Source: Methylococcales bacterium (GTDB lineage: Bacteria > Pseudomonadota > Gammaproteobacteria > Methylococcales > Methylomonadaceae). Taken from it: 48,612 bases of DNA. Both the position numbers and the translations under genes were made by a program. The DNA lies in the NCBI GenBank assembly GCA_003584875.1, contig QVQD01000196.1, positions 1 through 48,612 of the forward strand. The letters are read 5' to 3'. Below are positions 27,873 through 38,168 of this stretch, in pieces. The notes below the pieces were generated by a model that was not told the origin of the DNA, searched no databases, and was given only the letters and a program-made list of their open reading frames with translations. How positions within the stretch are numbered: position 1 is the first letter of the stretch; the number at the start of each line of letters is the position of its first letter.

Positions 27873-28937
27873 ATGAGCTGGTTTAATAGAACTAAAAAAT
27901 CATCCTTAGGCATTGATATTAGCGGAACGACCATTAAGTTATTGGAATTGAAACGAACAGGCAATAGTTATCAAGTTGCACATTTTTCTATAGTTAGCTT
28001 ACCACCTGATTCTTCATCTCAAAAAAGAATATCAACAAGCTTAATAGCCGAAGGCATTATAAAGGCTTTAAAAAAATCAGGCTCCTCCTCAAAACAAGCG
28101 GTCGTTGCTGTTACAGAATCGGCAATTATGACAAAAACACTTAGCTTAACTGCATCATTAACAGACGATGAAATGGAAAATGAACTTATTCTGACTGCAG
28201 ATCAGTATTTACCCTACTCATTGGATGAGCTTAACTTTGACTTTGAAGTACAAGGCATCAATCAACATAATACAGAATTGGTAGATGTATTATTGGTGGC
28301 CTCTCGAAGAGAAAATGTAGATGATCGCATAGAAGCTTTAGCATTGGCCGGTTTAAAAGCAAGTATTGTTGATGTTGAAGGCTATGCTCTTGAAAATGCA
28401 TTTTCGATATTATCGACTTCTTTTTTAAACCCAGACAAAGACGACCATACTATCGCAATCGTTGATATAGGCTCAACACTAACCTCCTTAACTATTTTAA
28501 ATAATGGAAAAGTTATTTATACCCGAAGCCAAAGTATTGGTGGCAAACAATTGACCGAAGAAATTCAACGTCATTATGGACTTACTTATGAAGATGCAGG
28601 GCTGGCAAAAAAACAAGGTGGATTACCTGACAATTACCAAGAAACCATACTACAGCCCTTTCAAAAATCATTGATTCAACAAATTCAGCGCTCCTTACAA
28701 TCATTTAACTCCTCCGGCACCTCTAAAAATATTGATGGAATCATACTGGCTGGCGGCTGTGCTTCGATGATAGACCTTGACTTATTGATTCAAAGTCAAT
28801 TAAACATACCCGTTAATATTGCCAACCCCTTTTTAAACATGCAACTATCCAAACAAGTCAATGCGAAATCTTTATATCAAGATTCACCTTCCTTAATGCT
28901 TGCCTGCGGCCTTGCATTACGAGGCTTTGAGGAATGA
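27873..28937 (+). CDS. pilM: Type IV pilus inner-membrane platform protein PilM
   Basis: A cytoplasmic actin-like (FtsA-like) ATP-binding protein that docks to the PilN N-terminus. LGIDISGTTIKLLELKR is the first phosphate loop; DIGSTLTSLTILNNGK and GIILAGGCASM are the second phosphate and adenosine motifs. The frame opens at 27804, but Met at 27873 (MSWFNRTKKSSLGID) fits PilM of about 354 residues. Its stop overlaps the pilN start by four bases (ATGA). It is the first gene of pilMNOPQ. Confidence 0.96.
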   Translation: MSWFNRTKKSSLGIDISGTTIKLLELKRTGNSYQVAHFSIVSLPPDSSSQKRISTSLIAEGIIKALKKSGSSSKQAVVAVTESAIMTKTLSLTASLTDDEMENELILTADQYLPYSLDELNFDFEVQGINQHNTELVDVLLVASRRENVDDRIEALALAGLKASIVDVEGYALENAFSILSTSFLNPDKDDHTIAIVDIGSTLTSLTILNNGKVIYTRSQSIGGKQLTEEIQRHYGLTYEDAGLAKKQGGLPDNYQETILQPFQKSLIQQIQRSLQSFNSSGTSKNIDGIILAGGCASMIDLDLLIQSQLNIPVNIANPFLNMQLSKQVNAKSLYQDSPSLMLACGLALRGFEE

Positions 28938-29539
28938 CAAAAATTAATTTACTACCTTGGCGAGAAGAACGCCGCAAACAAAGACAAAAGGATTTTATCA
29001 ATGCCATGGAACTCTCGGCATTAATTGGCATTCTGGTTGTAGGCCTCATTCATACCAGCATACAAGGACTTAAAGCATATCAAGGACAAAGAAATCAATT
29101 ACTACAAAACGAAATCATTCTATTAGATAAAAAAATTATAGAAATTAAGGATATTGAAGCCAAGAAAAAACAATTACAGGCAAAAATTGATCTAATCCAA
29201 CAGTTACAAGAAAGCCGTCCAGAAGCCGTGCATTTGTTTGATGAAATCCCCAAAATCACTCCAGATGGTGTTTTCCTTACTAAATTTACTCAAACTGGAA
29301 CTGAACTTACTTTTGAAGGTAAATCTGAATCTAACGCACGAATTTCTGCCTTCATGAGAGCGATAGAGGCATCACTTTGGTTACAAAAGCCCACCCTATC
29401 GGTCATTAAGTTACCCGACAAAGCCCCTAATATCAAAACAGATACCGAACCCTTGAGTGATTTTAATCTACACGCTTTACAGGGCAAACAACTGAAAGTA
29501 TCTGAACTAGGAGCCGCTAATGAATCTATCAGAAATTAA
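28934..29539 (+). CDS. pilN: Type IV pilus assembly protein PilN
   Basis: A bitopic inner-membrane protein of the alignment complex. The N-terminal INLLPWREERRKQRQKDF is the conserved PilM-binding motif. One membrane segment (~25-45) is followed by a coiled coil (~55-95) and a small periplasmic ferredoxin-like domain. Length 201 aa is normal. It overlaps pilM by 4 and pilO by 20 bases. Confidence 0.95.
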   Translation: MTKINLLPWREERRKQRQKDFINAMELSALIGILVVGLIHTSIQGLKAYQGQRNQLLQNEIILLDKKIIEIKDIEAKKKQLQAKIDLIQQLQESRPEAVHLFDEIPKITPDGVFLTKFTQTGTELTFEGKSESNARISAFMRAIEASLWLQKPTLSVIKLPDKAPNIKTDTEPLSDFNLHALQGKQLKVSELGAANESIRN

Positions 29540-30137
29540 TTGGGATTTTAATACGGCAGGCAACTGGCCATCGACTGTAAAACTATCAATATTTGGATTG
29601 ATAGGCTTGATAGTTATAGCAATTGGATTTTATTACGACACGCTGGATGAACTTTCCAGCCTAGACCATGAAAAACAAAAAGAACTGTCTTTAAAAAATG
29701 AATTTAAAGACAAGCAAAAAATAGCCATTAATCTTCATGACTATCAAGAACAGTTAACTCAAATTGAAGCCTCACTCAATGAAATGATCAGGCAACTTCC
29801 TTCTGAAGAAGAAGTCGCTAGTTTATTGGTCGATATTTCACAAACAGGTTTAGCCAGTGGCCTTAAATTTAAATTATTCAAGCCAGATGCATCTATTGAT
29901 AAAGATTTTTATTCCGAACTGCCCATATCTATACAGGTTTTAGGTCACTATGAAGAATTAGGCATGTTTATTAGTGGCTTAGCTTCACTCCCTAGAATTG
30001 TCACCATACACAATATTAATATTAGTCCTGAAGGCAAAGAGGGCAATTTAGTCATGAGTGCTGTCATCAAAATTTATAATGAAAGCACGCATTTCATACC
30101 TAAAGCAGGCACCAGAAAAAAAAGGCTTAAAAAATAA
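29520..30137 (+). CDS. pilO: Type IV pilus assembly protein PilO
   Basis: The partner of PilN. A membrane segment lies at ~22-40 (SIFGLIGLIVIAIGFYY), followed by a coiled coil and a periplasmic domain. AGGAG six bases before the ATG, inside pilN, supports this start. The stop and the pilP start share one base (TAATG). Length 205 aa is usual; the last ten residues are strongly basic. Confidence 0.95.
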   Translation: MNLSEINWDFNTAGNWPSTVKLSIFGLIGLIVIAIGFYYDTLDELSSLDHEKQKELSLKNEFKDKQKIAINLHDYQEQLTQIEASLNEMIRQLPSEEEVASLLVDISQTGLASGLKFKLFKPDASIDKDFYSELPISIQVLGHYEELGMFISGLASLPRIVTIHNINISPEGKEGNLVMSAVIKIYNESTHFIPKAGTRKKRLKK

Positions 30138-30673
30138 TGTTAAATTTCAAAGTGATTTTTCAGATTAATAACTGTTGGTGTCTATTTTTATTAACAGCCT
30201 GTGGCAATAACAATTTTACAGACTTAAATACTTACATTGCGACTATTAAAGCTCAACCCAAAAGCGCCATTGAATCATTACCAGAAACAAAAATTGTTGA
30301 AGCTTTCGTATTTAATCCAGAGGGTCTTCGGGATCCTTTTAAACCTCTAGTGCAAATTGATCAAAACCTACTAACCGATTTTTCGGCAGCAGGTGGCATC
30401 CAACCTGACATAACACGTCGAAAGGAAGACTTAGAAGCTTTTTCCTTGGAGGCATTAAAAATGGTCGGCACACTCACCATGAAATCTATTTTATGGGCTT
30501 TAGTCAAAGCCGATGACGGCACTATTCATCGTGTTCAGGCAGGGCATTATATGGGCAAAAACTTCGGCAAAATAGTCAGCATCAGTATCGATAAAATTGA
30601 GCTCATGGAAATAGTTCCTGATAAACCAGGAGCATGGCGTGAGCAACAAACATCACTAAAATTATTAGAATAA
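30137..30673 (+). CDS. pilP: Type IV pilus lipoprotein PilP
   Basis: An inner-membrane lipoprotein that links PilNO to the PilQ secretin. The signal sequence ends in the lipobox LTAC with Cys22 as the lipidated residue. The central GLRDPFKPL is the conserved PilP motif, and the C-terminal beta domain follows. Length 178 aa is normal. It is coupled to pilO by a TAATG overlap. Confidence 0.94.
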   Translation: MLNFKVIFQINNCWCLFLLTACGNNNFTDLNTYIATIKAQPKSAIESLPETKIVEAFVFNPEGLRDPFKPLVQIDQNLLTDFSAAGGIQPDITRRKEDLEAFSLEALKMVGTLTMKSILWALVKADDGTIHRVQAGHYMGKNFGKIVSISIDKIELMEIVPDKPGAWREQQTSLKLLE

Positions 30674-30688
30674 TTTCTGGAAAAGCTC

Positions 30689-32989
30689 ATGAAAACTAAG
30701 AAAAATACGATTATGCTAACTAATACCAGAAGATATTTATCACTATACAAATTATTGGTTTTATTAATATTACTGAGTTCTGGCACGACTGTTAATGCTA
30801 GCGACACTAGCATTTCAAACCTCTCTTTTACCATACTGACTGGTGATAAACTACAAATTCAAATTGAACTGACCGGCAACGCTATCGAACCTAAGATTTT
30901 TCATACCGACAATCCTGCTCGTATTGCTTTAGACTTTGTCGACACAAAAAACGCCTTATATAAAAAAAACTACCCTATTAATCAAGGCCCCGTAACCAGT
31001 CTATATGTCGCAGAAGCTGCCAATAGAACTCGTATCGTTGTTAATCTTCTTGAACCCACAGCCTTTACAACTAAAGTGATAGGCAACATAGTATTACTGA
31101 CCTTAAATCGCAGCCATTCAGAAAATACAACGCCCCCCCCAAAAACCACAGCTATATCAGAAAAACAAAAAGCATCTGACTTGCTTCCTCAACAAACGAT
31201 TAGTGGTTTTGATTTTAAACGCGGAGACAAAGGTGAAGGTCGCTTACTTGTTTATTTGGCTAATCCTAATACTTTAGCAAATACAAAAGTAGATGCCGGC
31301 AAAGTCATCATCAACTTAACCAATACCCATTTACCAGAAAACTTAACGAAAAGACTCGATGTTTCTGAGTTTGGAACACCCATTAAATTCATTGACACTA
31401 TTTCAACCAATCAAAACACTCAAATCACCATCAGCACCTTGAACGAACTTTATGATTATTCATTATTTCAATCAGAGGGTTTATTGACCATTGAATTTAG
31501 ACCCTTAAGTCCTGAAGAAAAAGAAGCTTTAGATCGGTCTCGTGTCAAATATAGTGGCGAAAGATTATCATTAAATTTTCAAGATATAGAAATTCGTAGC
31601 GTTATTGCCATACTTGCCGAATTTACTAAACAAAACGTAGTCGCGGGTGACGATGTAACGGGCAATATTACCTTAAAACTTGATGATGTCCCTTGGGATG
31701 AAGCCTTAGATTTTATAATGATGACCAAGGAATTAGGTAAATTTGAAAGCGGCAATGTAATATTAATTTCACCACTCGATAAAATCAAAGATTACAAGAA
31801 AAAACAACAAGAAACAGCCGCCGTAGTAGAGCAAATAGATCCGTTAATCACTGAGTATATTAAAATTGATTATGCAAAAGCTGAGAACCTTAGAAATGTA
31901 CTCAATGGTCGTGATACAGGCGTATTTGGTAGTTGCGGAGCTCCTCAGTTGACTAGCCAAGGAGGAGCAGGACAAATGGGCATGACTCAAACTGGTGCTA
32001 TAGGTGGAATGGGAATCATGAATCAAAGTAACACCGGGCAAACAGGCACAATGGGTCAAACTGGATCCATTTCTCAAGAAAAAAACTCAGGCTTTGGTTT
32101 CCTTTCATCTCGAGGATCGACTGTAGTCGACACTAGAACCAATACCTTAATTGTGCGAGAAACCACAAAACGCTTAGAAGATATAAAAAAACTGATACAT
32201 AAACTTGACGTGCCGGTGCGTCAAGTAATGATAGAAGCAAGAGTCGCTATTGCCAGCACTAATTTCACGCAAAATTTAGGCGTTAAATTTGGTGCGGCTA
32301 AAACAAAAAGCAATCCCTTTGCCATTGGAGGCACTTTGACTTCAGTTGCTCCAACTACGGGCGCAACAGCCGCCAATAATAATCTATTAGTCGATTTAGG
32401 TGCAGCGGCCATCGCAGGCAGTCCTCCAGGCGCCTTAGGTATGACACTCGCCAAAGGCGCAGATTATGTATTAAATCTTGAGCTTCAGGCCTTGCAAGCA
32501 GATGGCAAAGCAGAGATATTATCTAATCCACGGGTCATGACTATGGATCGTTGTACTGCTACAATGATGCAGGGGGTTGAAATTCCAGTCACCACACCTG
32601 CCGCTTTAGGTAGTCCTCCCACAACAACCTATACACCCGCAGTACTCGAACTAGACGTCACACCTCAGGTTACACCTAGCGGCTCAGTGATTATGAATTT
32701 ACTCGTTAAGAAGGATTCTCAAAATACGACTACTAATCCAATTTCTGGCAACCCAGGCATAGATACTCGACAAGTAAAAACATCAGTATTGGTAGAAGAT
32801 GGTGAAACCGTTGTGTTAGGGGGGGTCTATGAAAACCAAAATACTTCAGGTAAAAATAAGATTCCATTTTTTGCTGACATACCCGGTATAGGTTTCTTAT
32901 TTACGAATTCAACCATTAATAAAGTTAATACCGAATTATTAATATTTATTACCCCAAAAATCATAAAAAATAATGTAGAAACTAATTGA
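30689..32989 (+). CDS. pilQ: Type IV pilus secretin PilQ
   Basis: The outer-membrane channel of the pilus. After a signal peptide (~1-38, ending VNAS) come two AMIN domains (~40-270), a secretin/TonB short N domain (LNFQDIEIRSVIAILAEF), an N1 domain, and the secretin core (VPVRQVMIEARVAIA; VLVEDGETVVLGGVYEN; PFFADIPGIGFLF). The N1 region is split by a Gly/Met/Gln-rich insert near 420-465 (GQMGMTQTGAIGG and similar) that looks low-complexity and flexible. Length 766 aa is at the long end of the usual range because of it. Confidence 0.96.
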   Translation: MKTKKNTIMLTNTRRYLSLYKLLVLLILLSSGTTVNASDTSISNLSFTILTGDKLQIQIELTGNAIEPKIFHTDNPARIALDFVDTKNALYKKNYPINQGPVTSLYVAEAANRTRIVVNLLEPTAFTTKVIGNIVLLTLNRSHSENTTPPPKTTAISEKQKASDLLPQQTISGFDFKRGDKGEGRLLVYLANPNTLANTKVDAGKVIINLTNTHLPENLTKRLDVSEFGTPIKFIDTISTNQNTQITISTLNELYDYSLFQSEGLLTIEFRPLSPEEKEALDRSRVKYSGERLSLNFQDIEIRSVIAILAEFTKQNVVAGDDVTGNITLKLDDVPWDEALDFIMMTKELGKFESGNVILISPLDKIKDYKKKQQETAAVVEQIDPLITEYIKIDYAKAENLRNVLNGRDTGVFGSCGAPQLTSQGGAGQMGMTQTGAIGGMGIMNQSNTGQTGTMGQTGSISQEKNSGFGFLSSRGSTVVDTRTNTLIVRETTKRLEDIKKLIHKLDVPVRQVMIEARVAIASTNFTQNLGVKFGAAKTKSNPFAIGGTLTSVAPTTGATAANNNLLVDLGAAAIAGSPPGALGMTLAKGADYVLNLELQALQADGKAEILSNPRVMTMDRCTATMMQGVEIPVTTPAALGSPPTTTYTPAVLELDVTPQVTPSGSVIMNLLVKKDSQNTTTNPISGNPGIDTRQVKTSVLVEDGETVVLGGVYENQNTSGKNKIPFFADIPGIGFLFTNSTINKVNTELLIFITPKIIKNNVETN

Positions 32990-32999
32990 TGGTTTCTAC
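32975..32999 (+). terminator. Weak hairpin over the pilQ stop codon
   Basis: GTAGAAAC and GTTTCTAC are perfect 8-base arms around the stop codon. No T-run follows, so it may only stabilise the 3' end of the pil message. Confidence 0.3.
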
Positions 33000-33202
33000 T
33001 TAGCTCAAAAAAGGGCATAATCACCATTTTTAAAACTTAATCATCATTATTTCAATCGAGAAGCATCTTCACTAGATAAATCACTCTGATTTATTGTATG
33101 CACGGCAATAATAACGATTAACTAAAACAATAGCTCTTAACAGAACTATTTCTTTTTTAATAATTCCCCTATTGGGGAGTTTTAGACCAGCACGGTATTT
33201 TG

Positions 33203-33727
33203 ATGACGAGATCAGAAAATATATATTTAGTTGGCCTTATGGGTGCAGGAAAAACCACGATAGGCCGCCAATTGGCGAAGTCACTGACAGTGCCTTTTTA
33301 TGACAGTGATAAAGCTATTGAAGAAAGCACTGGCGTAGACATTCCAACGATCTTTGAGTTCGAAGGCGAAGAAGGCTTCAGAGATCGTGAACAAAAAATG
33401 ATACAACAATTAACAAAGCTAGAAGGCATCGTAATGGCTACGGGTGGTGGTGCTATTTTACGTGAAGAAAATCGTAGCTTATTAAAAGAAAACGGCTTCA
33501 TCGTTTACTTGCAATGTTCCGTAGAACGAATACTTGAACGTACTCGCAGAGACACGCAACGTCCCTTATTAAAGACTGAAAATCCTAGAGAACGCATAGA
33601 AACCTTATTTGCTGAACGTGAGCATCTTTATTTATCCTGCGCTGACTTTATTATTGATACTGGCACACTACAAAGTAAAACAGTAGTCAGTCTAATCTTA
33701 GAAGAATACAACTCTGCTAATCGTTAA
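33203..33727 (+). CDS. aroK: Shikimate kinase
   Basis: Phosphorylates shikimate in aromatic amino-acid synthesis. The P-loop is [14 protein letters not shown] (11-24); the shikimate-binding DSD and the [10 protein letters not shown] and GGGAI motifs follow, and the lid has RDTQRPLL. The frame includes an upstream TTG, but the ATG at 33203 is the better start, giving 174 residues. The pilQ-aroK-aroB order is as in Pseudomonas. Confidence 0.95.
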   Translation: MTRSENIYLVGLMGAGKTTIGRQLAKSLTVPFYDSDKAIEESTGVDIPTIFEFEGEEGFRDREQKMIQQLTKLEGIVMATGGGAILREENRSLLKENGFIVYLQCSVERILERTRRDTQRPLLKTENPRERIETLFAEREHLYLSCADFIIDTGTLQSKTVVSLILEEYNSANR

Positions 33728-33735
33728 TAATATTG

Positions 33736-34815
33736 ATGAAAGAATTACTGGTAGCATTGGGTGAGCGTAGTTACCCCATTTATATTGGCTCTGGCCTATT
33801 AAACCAAGCTGAACTATACAAGCAGCACATTAAATCTAGCCAAGTCATCGTAATCACCAACACCACGATTGCGCCGCTCTATTTAGATCAGGTTTTAAAC
33901 AATCTGCACGAGTTTAAGGTTGAAAGCCTCATATTACCTGATGGCGAGCAGTTCAAAACCTTAGACTATGTCACGCAAATATTTGATAAATTACTCAGCT
34001 GTAAATTTAGCCGCAATTCGACATTGATTGCTTTAGGCGGTGGTGTCATTGGTGATATGGGTGGTTTTTCTGCGGCCTGTTATCAGCGCGGCATTGCTTT
34101 TTTGCAGATACCCACGACCCTTTTATCTCAAGTCGATTCTTCTGTAGGTGGTAAAACCGGCGTCAATCATCCTCTGGGTAAAAACATGATTGGTGCTTTT
34201 TATCAGCCACAATGTGTTATCGCAGATGCTGATGTACTTAACACTTTAGATGATCGACAACTCTCTGCAGGTTTAGCCGAAGTTATAAAATATGGCCTCA
34301 TTAGAGACCTAGCATTTTTTGAATGGCTAGAAGAAAATATTGAACTTTTATTAGCTAGAGATAAAGAAGCTCTGGCTTTTGCCATAGAAAGATCCTGCCT
34401 TAATAAAGCCGAAATTGTCGCTGAAGATGAAACTGAAACCGGCATTAGAGCAACACTTAACTTAGGCCATACCTTTGGTCACGCTATAGAAACCGGCTCA
34501 GGTTACGGCACTTACCTGCATGGTGAAGCAGTAGCCATAGGTACTTGCCAAGCAGCCGATCTTTCCAGAAGAAAAGGCTGGCTAACGGATGCCGATGTAG
34601 AACGAATCATCACTTTATTCAAAAAAGCGAATTTACCTGTCAACCCTCCTGAACAACTGGACAGTGATCGTTTTATAGAATTAATGGCGGTAGACAAAAA
34701 AAATATCGATGGCAAAATTCGGCTCATTTTATTAACAAAAATTGGGGTTGCCACCTTACCTATCGGCATTGATTCTTTATTTTTAGAGCAAACGCTTAAT
34801 TCCTATGGTAGGTAA
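33736..34815 (+). CDS. aroB: 3-dehydroquinate synthase
   Basis: The second step of the shikimate route (NAD+-, divalent metal-dependent). Motifs: [55 protein letters not shown], and the metal ligands in [18 protein letters not shown] and LHGEAVAIG. The ATG at 33736 follows an in-frame TTG and starts [15 protein letters not shown], as in the family. It overlaps the next gene by 11 bases. Confidence 0.96.
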   Translation: MKELLVALGERSYPIYIGSGLLNQAELYKQHIKSSQVIVITNTTIAPLYLDQVLNNLHEFKVESLILPDGEQFKTLDYVTQIFDKLLSCKFSRNSTLIALGGGVIGDMGGFSAACYQRGIAFLQIPTTLLSQVDSSVGGKTGVNHPLGKNMIGAFYQPQCVIADADVLNTLDDRQLSAGLAEVIKYGLIRDLAFFEWLEENIELLLARDKEALAFAIERSCLNKAEIVAEDETETGIRATLNLGHTFGHAIETGSGYGTYLHGEAVAIGTCQAADLSRRKGWLTDADVERIITLFKKANLPVNPPEQLDSDRFIELMAVDKKNIDGKIRLILLTKIGVATLPIGIDSLFLEQTLNSYGR

Positions 34816-35674
34816 TGCCTATCATATAAATCGGTTAGCTATAAGTAATAAAAAAAATACTTCTACTAAACTGATCAATGAAGACCGAACTAAAACACTC
34901 GAATTATTGAGGCATTTGCTAAGCCATAGCAGTCAGCCCTTGGTCATTTGTGGCCAGGATGAAATTGGAAAATCTACCCTGTTAAAGACTTTACAAGAGC
35001 AAACCATGGCTAAATGGAGTTATTGCATGATAGCGAATCCAGCTGATTTAAGCTTCGAAAAGCTGCAACAGGCTATTATTCAAGAAATAAACCCCAACAT
35101 TAAAAACAAACATAGCCAAAGCATTTCAGCGGTATTTCAGCAACTTGATCGTCAACATAAAAAACTTATTTTAATGATTGATAACGCTGGACTTCTAATA
35201 CCCGGTCTAATCAATGAAATTCTAACGCTTGCTAAACAATATTCTCTATTACGGGTTATTTTTGTTTTAAATCATCATGAACTAGACTTAAAAAGCGCTT
35301 CAGACACAGCAATTAATGAAGCAAGCTTAATTGAAATACCGGCCTTATCTGAAGCCCAATGCACTGAATTTTTATATCAAATTGCCGCTGATCCACAAAC
35401 AACTATTACTGCTAATGATATTAACGATGAGTTGATATCGATAGTTTATCAAGACACACAAGGCATTCCAGGACAGATTTTAGCCAAATTTCCAAGGATT
35501 GATAGTGACTTAAACCATACTAAATCACTAAAAACACTGGTGCTTGCTGTTTTAATATTGATTATTCTAGCGCTATGCACGCAATGGTTTAGCAATTCTG
35601 ACTACAATATTAAGCGCATAGCTTTAACAAAAGATATTAACACAACACTCACTAACCCGAACTTACCTGAATAA
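34805..35674 (+). CDS. DamX-like membrane AAA ATPase lacking SPOR
   Basis: The position after aroB is that of damX. The N-terminal two thirds is an ExeA/DamX-type ATPase domain: Walker [11 protein letters not shown] (~49-58) and Walker [11 protein letters not shown] membrane segment ([14 protein letters not shown]) is near 245-260, with only about 27 residues after it. DamX proteins normally carry a C-terminal SPOR domain that binds septal peptidoglycan; it is absent and the frame is clean, so this is a naturally short form. The start at 34805 overlaps aroB and lacks a clear ribosome site. A cell-division or envelope role is plausible, not shown. Confidence 0.72.
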   Translation: MVGNAYHINRLAISNKKNTSTKLINEDRTKTLELLRHLLSHSSQPLVICGQDEIGKSTLLKTLQEQTMAKWSYCMIANPADLSFEKLQQAIIQEINPNIKNKHSQSISAVFQQLDRQHKKLILMIDNAGLLIPGLINEILTLAKQYSLLRVIFVLNHHELDLKSASDTAINEASLIEIPALSEAQCTEFLYQIAADPQTTITANDINDELISIVYQDTQGIPGQILAKFPRIDSDLNHTKSLKTLVLAVLILIILALCTQWFSNSDYNIKRIALTKDINTTLTNPNLPE

Positions 35675-35748
35675 GCGCTACCCAAAACATTGCTGTGCAT
35701 GATAGCCATATTGTGCATGGATCGACTCACAACTTTATAAGACTAGCC

Positions 35749-36813
35749 ATGACCGCATTAAAAAACGACATTTTTATCAAAGCGCTATTAAAACAAGCTG
35801 TTGATCGCACCCCTGTCTGGATGATGCGTCAAGCTGGACGCTATTTACCTGAATACCGACAAGTCAGAGAGCAAGCAGGTAGCTTCTTAAATTTGTGCAC
35901 CAATCCAGAACTCGCTTGCGAAGTGACCTTGCAACCTTTACGTCGCTTTGATTTTGATGCTGCCATTTTATTTTCAGATATATTAACGATACCCGATGCG
36001 ATGGGTTTAGGTCTTTATTTTACCGAAGGCGAAGGTCCTAAATTTAAGTACCCTATCATTACTGCTGCGGATATAAAGAAATTACCTATTCCTGATCCTA
36101 ACATTGATTTACGTTATGTCATGGATGCTGTTAGCTTAATCAGAAAAAATTTGCAAGGTAGTGTGCCTTTAATTGGCTTTTCAGGTAGCCCTTGGACTTT
36201 AGCCACTTATATGGTTGAAGGGGGCAGTAGCAAAAGCTTTCAACGAGTGAAAGGCCTGATGTTTGAGCAACCTAAATTAATGCATGAAATGCTCGATAAA
36301 ATAGCCTTATCTGTTGCCAATTATTTAAATGCACAAATTGAAGCGGGCGCTCAAGCTGTCATGTTATTTGATACCTGGGGCGGCACATTAAGCTCTGAAG
36401 ATTACATCGAATTTTCCTTATATTACGCCAAACAAGTTCGCTCTTTGCTTAAAACTGATATCGATGGCCAACAAATCCCCACCATTCTATTTACCAAAGG
36501 CGGTGGGCTATGGCTAGAGACTATGGCAGATAGCGGTTATGATGCTTTAGGTTTAGATTGGCAAACTGATATACAAATAGCGAGAGCCAGAGTCGGTGAT
36601 AAAGTCGCCTTACAAGGCAATCTGGATCCAGTCTCTCTGTATGCGCAACCCGAAATTATCGTCGACAAAGTTAAAACTATTTTACAAAAATACGGTCAGG
36701 GTTCAGGCCATGTATTCAACCTAGGACATGGTATTTTACCGGACATTAATCCAGAACATGTTAAAGCCATGGTGGATGCCGTTCATGAATTTAGCCCACA
36801 ATATCACCGCTAA
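35749..36813 (+). CDS. hemE: Uroporphyrinogen decarboxylase
   Basis: Makes coproporphyrinogen III in heme synthesis. Conserved: [17 protein letters not shown] near the N-terminus, [12 protein letters not shown] with the catalytic Asp, [16 protein letters not shown], and [16 protein letters not shown] near the end. The frame opens at 35695, but Met at 35749 (MTALKNDIF) gives 354 residues, the family length. The pil-aroKB-damX-hemE region follows the Pseudomonas order with gltBD missing between. Confidence 0.96.
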   Translation: MTALKNDIFIKALLKQAVDRTPVWMMRQAGRYLPEYRQVREQAGSFLNLCTNPELACEVTLQPLRRFDFDAAILFSDILTIPDAMGLGLYFTEGEGPKFKYPIITAADIKKLPIPDPNIDLRYVMDAVSLIRKNLQGSVPLIGFSGSPWTLATYMVEGGSSKSFQRVKGLMFEQPKLMHEMLDKIALSVANYLNAQIEAGAQAVMLFDTWGGTLSSEDYIEFSLYYAKQVRSLLKTDIDGQQIPTILFTKGGGLWLETMADSGYDALGLDWQTDIQIARARVGDKVALQGNLDPVSLYAQPEIIVDKVKTILQKYGQGSGHVFNLGHGILPDINPEHVKAMVDAVHEFSPQYHR

Positions 36814-36826
36814 GCCTTAAGGAATC

Positions 36827-37282
36827 ATGATGAACTTTTTAAAAGCACTACTCGTTATTGCACTATATATAAGCAACGCAAACGCAGAAACTCAAAAGCC
36901 AGTAGACATTACGGTTTATAGAAGTGCCAGTTGTGGCTGTTGTGGTAAATGGCTAGAGCATTTAAAAGCTAATAACTTTAATGTGACTGATAAAGTCATG
37001 GAGGATGTGCTCCCCATTAAACAAAGCCATAGCATTACCGAAAACTTAGCATCTTGTCATACGGCAATAGTCGGCGATTACGTCATAGAAGGGCATGTAC
37101 CCGCTAGCGACATCATGAAACTACTAAAATCAAAAGCCAAAGTCCTCGGCCTAGCAGTTCCTGGCATGGTAAACGGATCACCCGGCATGGAAATGGGCGA
37201 ACATAAAAATGCTTATGATGTTGTGAGTTTTGACAAAGATCAGAAAACTGCTGTTTTTAGTAGTTATGAAGAGTCTAAATAA
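36827..37282 (+). CDS. DUF411 copper-associated periplasmic protein
   Basis: A signal peptide (MMNFLKALLVIALYISNANA) precedes the DUF411 domain. It has the ASCGCCGKW thiol cluster (~35), a third Cys in ASCHTA, EGHVP, and a Met-rich VPGMVNGSPGMEMG near the C-terminus. DUF411 proteins occur in copper-resistance and copper-handling loci, which suits a copper-dependent methanotroph, although the exact role is not settled. AAGGA lies before the start. It is 13 bases after hemE, so probably co-transcribed with it. Confidence 0.85.
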   Translation: MMNFLKALLVIALYISNANAETQKPVDITVYRSASCGCCGKWLEHLKANNFNVTDKVMEDVLPIKQSHSITENLASCHTAIVGDYVIEGHVPASDIMKLLKSKAKVLGLAVPGMVNGSPGMEMGEHKNAYDVVSFDKDQKTAVFSSYEESK

Positions 37283-37290
37283 ATAATAAA

Positions 37291-37468
37291 GCTTTATGCT
37301 TGGACGATAATTTTATGTTGATGGACCCTAGGGACGCACACGCGGGTCGGGGTTACAAACCTTGACCGGCATAGTTGCATACGCCCACAACGAAAGCTCA
37401 GTGTTATAGAGCTTCTTTTAAAAAGGGCGTATGCAATACGTCCCTAGGATTATCACCTCAATGTTACC
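37291..37468. repeat. ~177-bp direct repeat, copy 1
   Basis: Runs from CTTTATGCTTGGACG to CAATGTTACC and matches 37590-37764 at most positions. It contains a copy of the CGGTCGGGGTT palindrome and a pair of inverted GGGCGTATGCAATACG units, so it is a composite of two repeat families. Confidence 0.85.
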
Positions 37469-37555
37469 GCACGCGGAGCTAGCAATTGGACGGTCGATTA
37501 AGACAGCGAGAACTTATGTGACAATTAATTCTCATGGATATTGAGCCACGAAATG

Positions 37556-37586
37556 TCGGGTTACGCTATCGCTAACCCGACCTACC
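37556..37586. repeat. GTCGGGTTAGCG-family REP
   Basis: GTCGGGTTACGCTATCGCTA, then ACCCGACCTAC. It lies between the two direct repeats and retains the GCCACGAAATG spacer seen in the paired copies, so it is half of a former pair. Confidence 0.75.
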
Positions 37587-37589
37587 TGC

Positions 37590-37764
37590 TTTATGCTTGC
37601 ACGATAACTATATGTTGATGGACCTTAGGGACGCACACGAGGGACGGGGTTACAAACCCCGACCGGCATGATTGCATACGACCACAACGAAAGCTCAGTG
37701 TTATAGAGCTTCTTTTATAAGGGCGTATGCAATACGCCCCTACGATTATCACCACAATGTTACC
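37590..37764. repeat. ~175-bp direct repeat, copy 2
   Basis: Second copy of the composite unit, followed by a partial AACCCCGACCGG piece at 37764-37778. It is the better preserved copy of its GGGCGTATGCAATACGCCCC hairpin. Confidence 0.85.
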
Positions 37765-37846
37765 AAACCCCGACCGGTGTGGTTGTTATTTGCTTCTATT
37801 ATTTCATGCTTATTCCTAAGCACTAGAATCTAATCACTTTATTAAG

Positions 37847-37869
37847 TTATCCCCAAAACCTGTGGATAA
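37847..37869. promoter_or_regulatory. Two DnaA-box-like sites
   Basis: TTATCCCCA (one mismatch) and TGTGGATAA (perfect complement of TTATCCACA) lie five bases apart and are followed by AT-rich DNA. DnaA may bind here, but two sites do not make an origin. 37870-38168 otherwise shows no gene. Confidence 0.35.
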
Positions 37870-38168
37870 CTCTGTGGAAGACTACTTTATAAAGTAGCTA
37901 ACTCTATAATTTCTAGCCAAGTTTCTTAGATCGTCCAAATTCTATACAATGACTTTCTATATCAAAAAATCAATGACTTACAATTAATATTGACTTTTTA
38001 TTCAACAAACCACCCTTAATTATTGGCTTTCTATTTGCTAATATTTATATGTGTGTAACTAATAAAAAATATTTTTAGTTTTTTGCCTTGTCAAGGCATT
38101 AGTGAACAAATTATCGAATTAATTACCTCTATTCGTATCTAAAAAATAAAAAATCCACCATCACATCA

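Noticed and set aside
37847-37869. Replication origin
   Set aside because: Only two DnaA-like boxes are present, with no dnaA, dnaN or gidA nearby and no larger box cluster. A perfect box also occurs by chance at the start of the gene at 10361.
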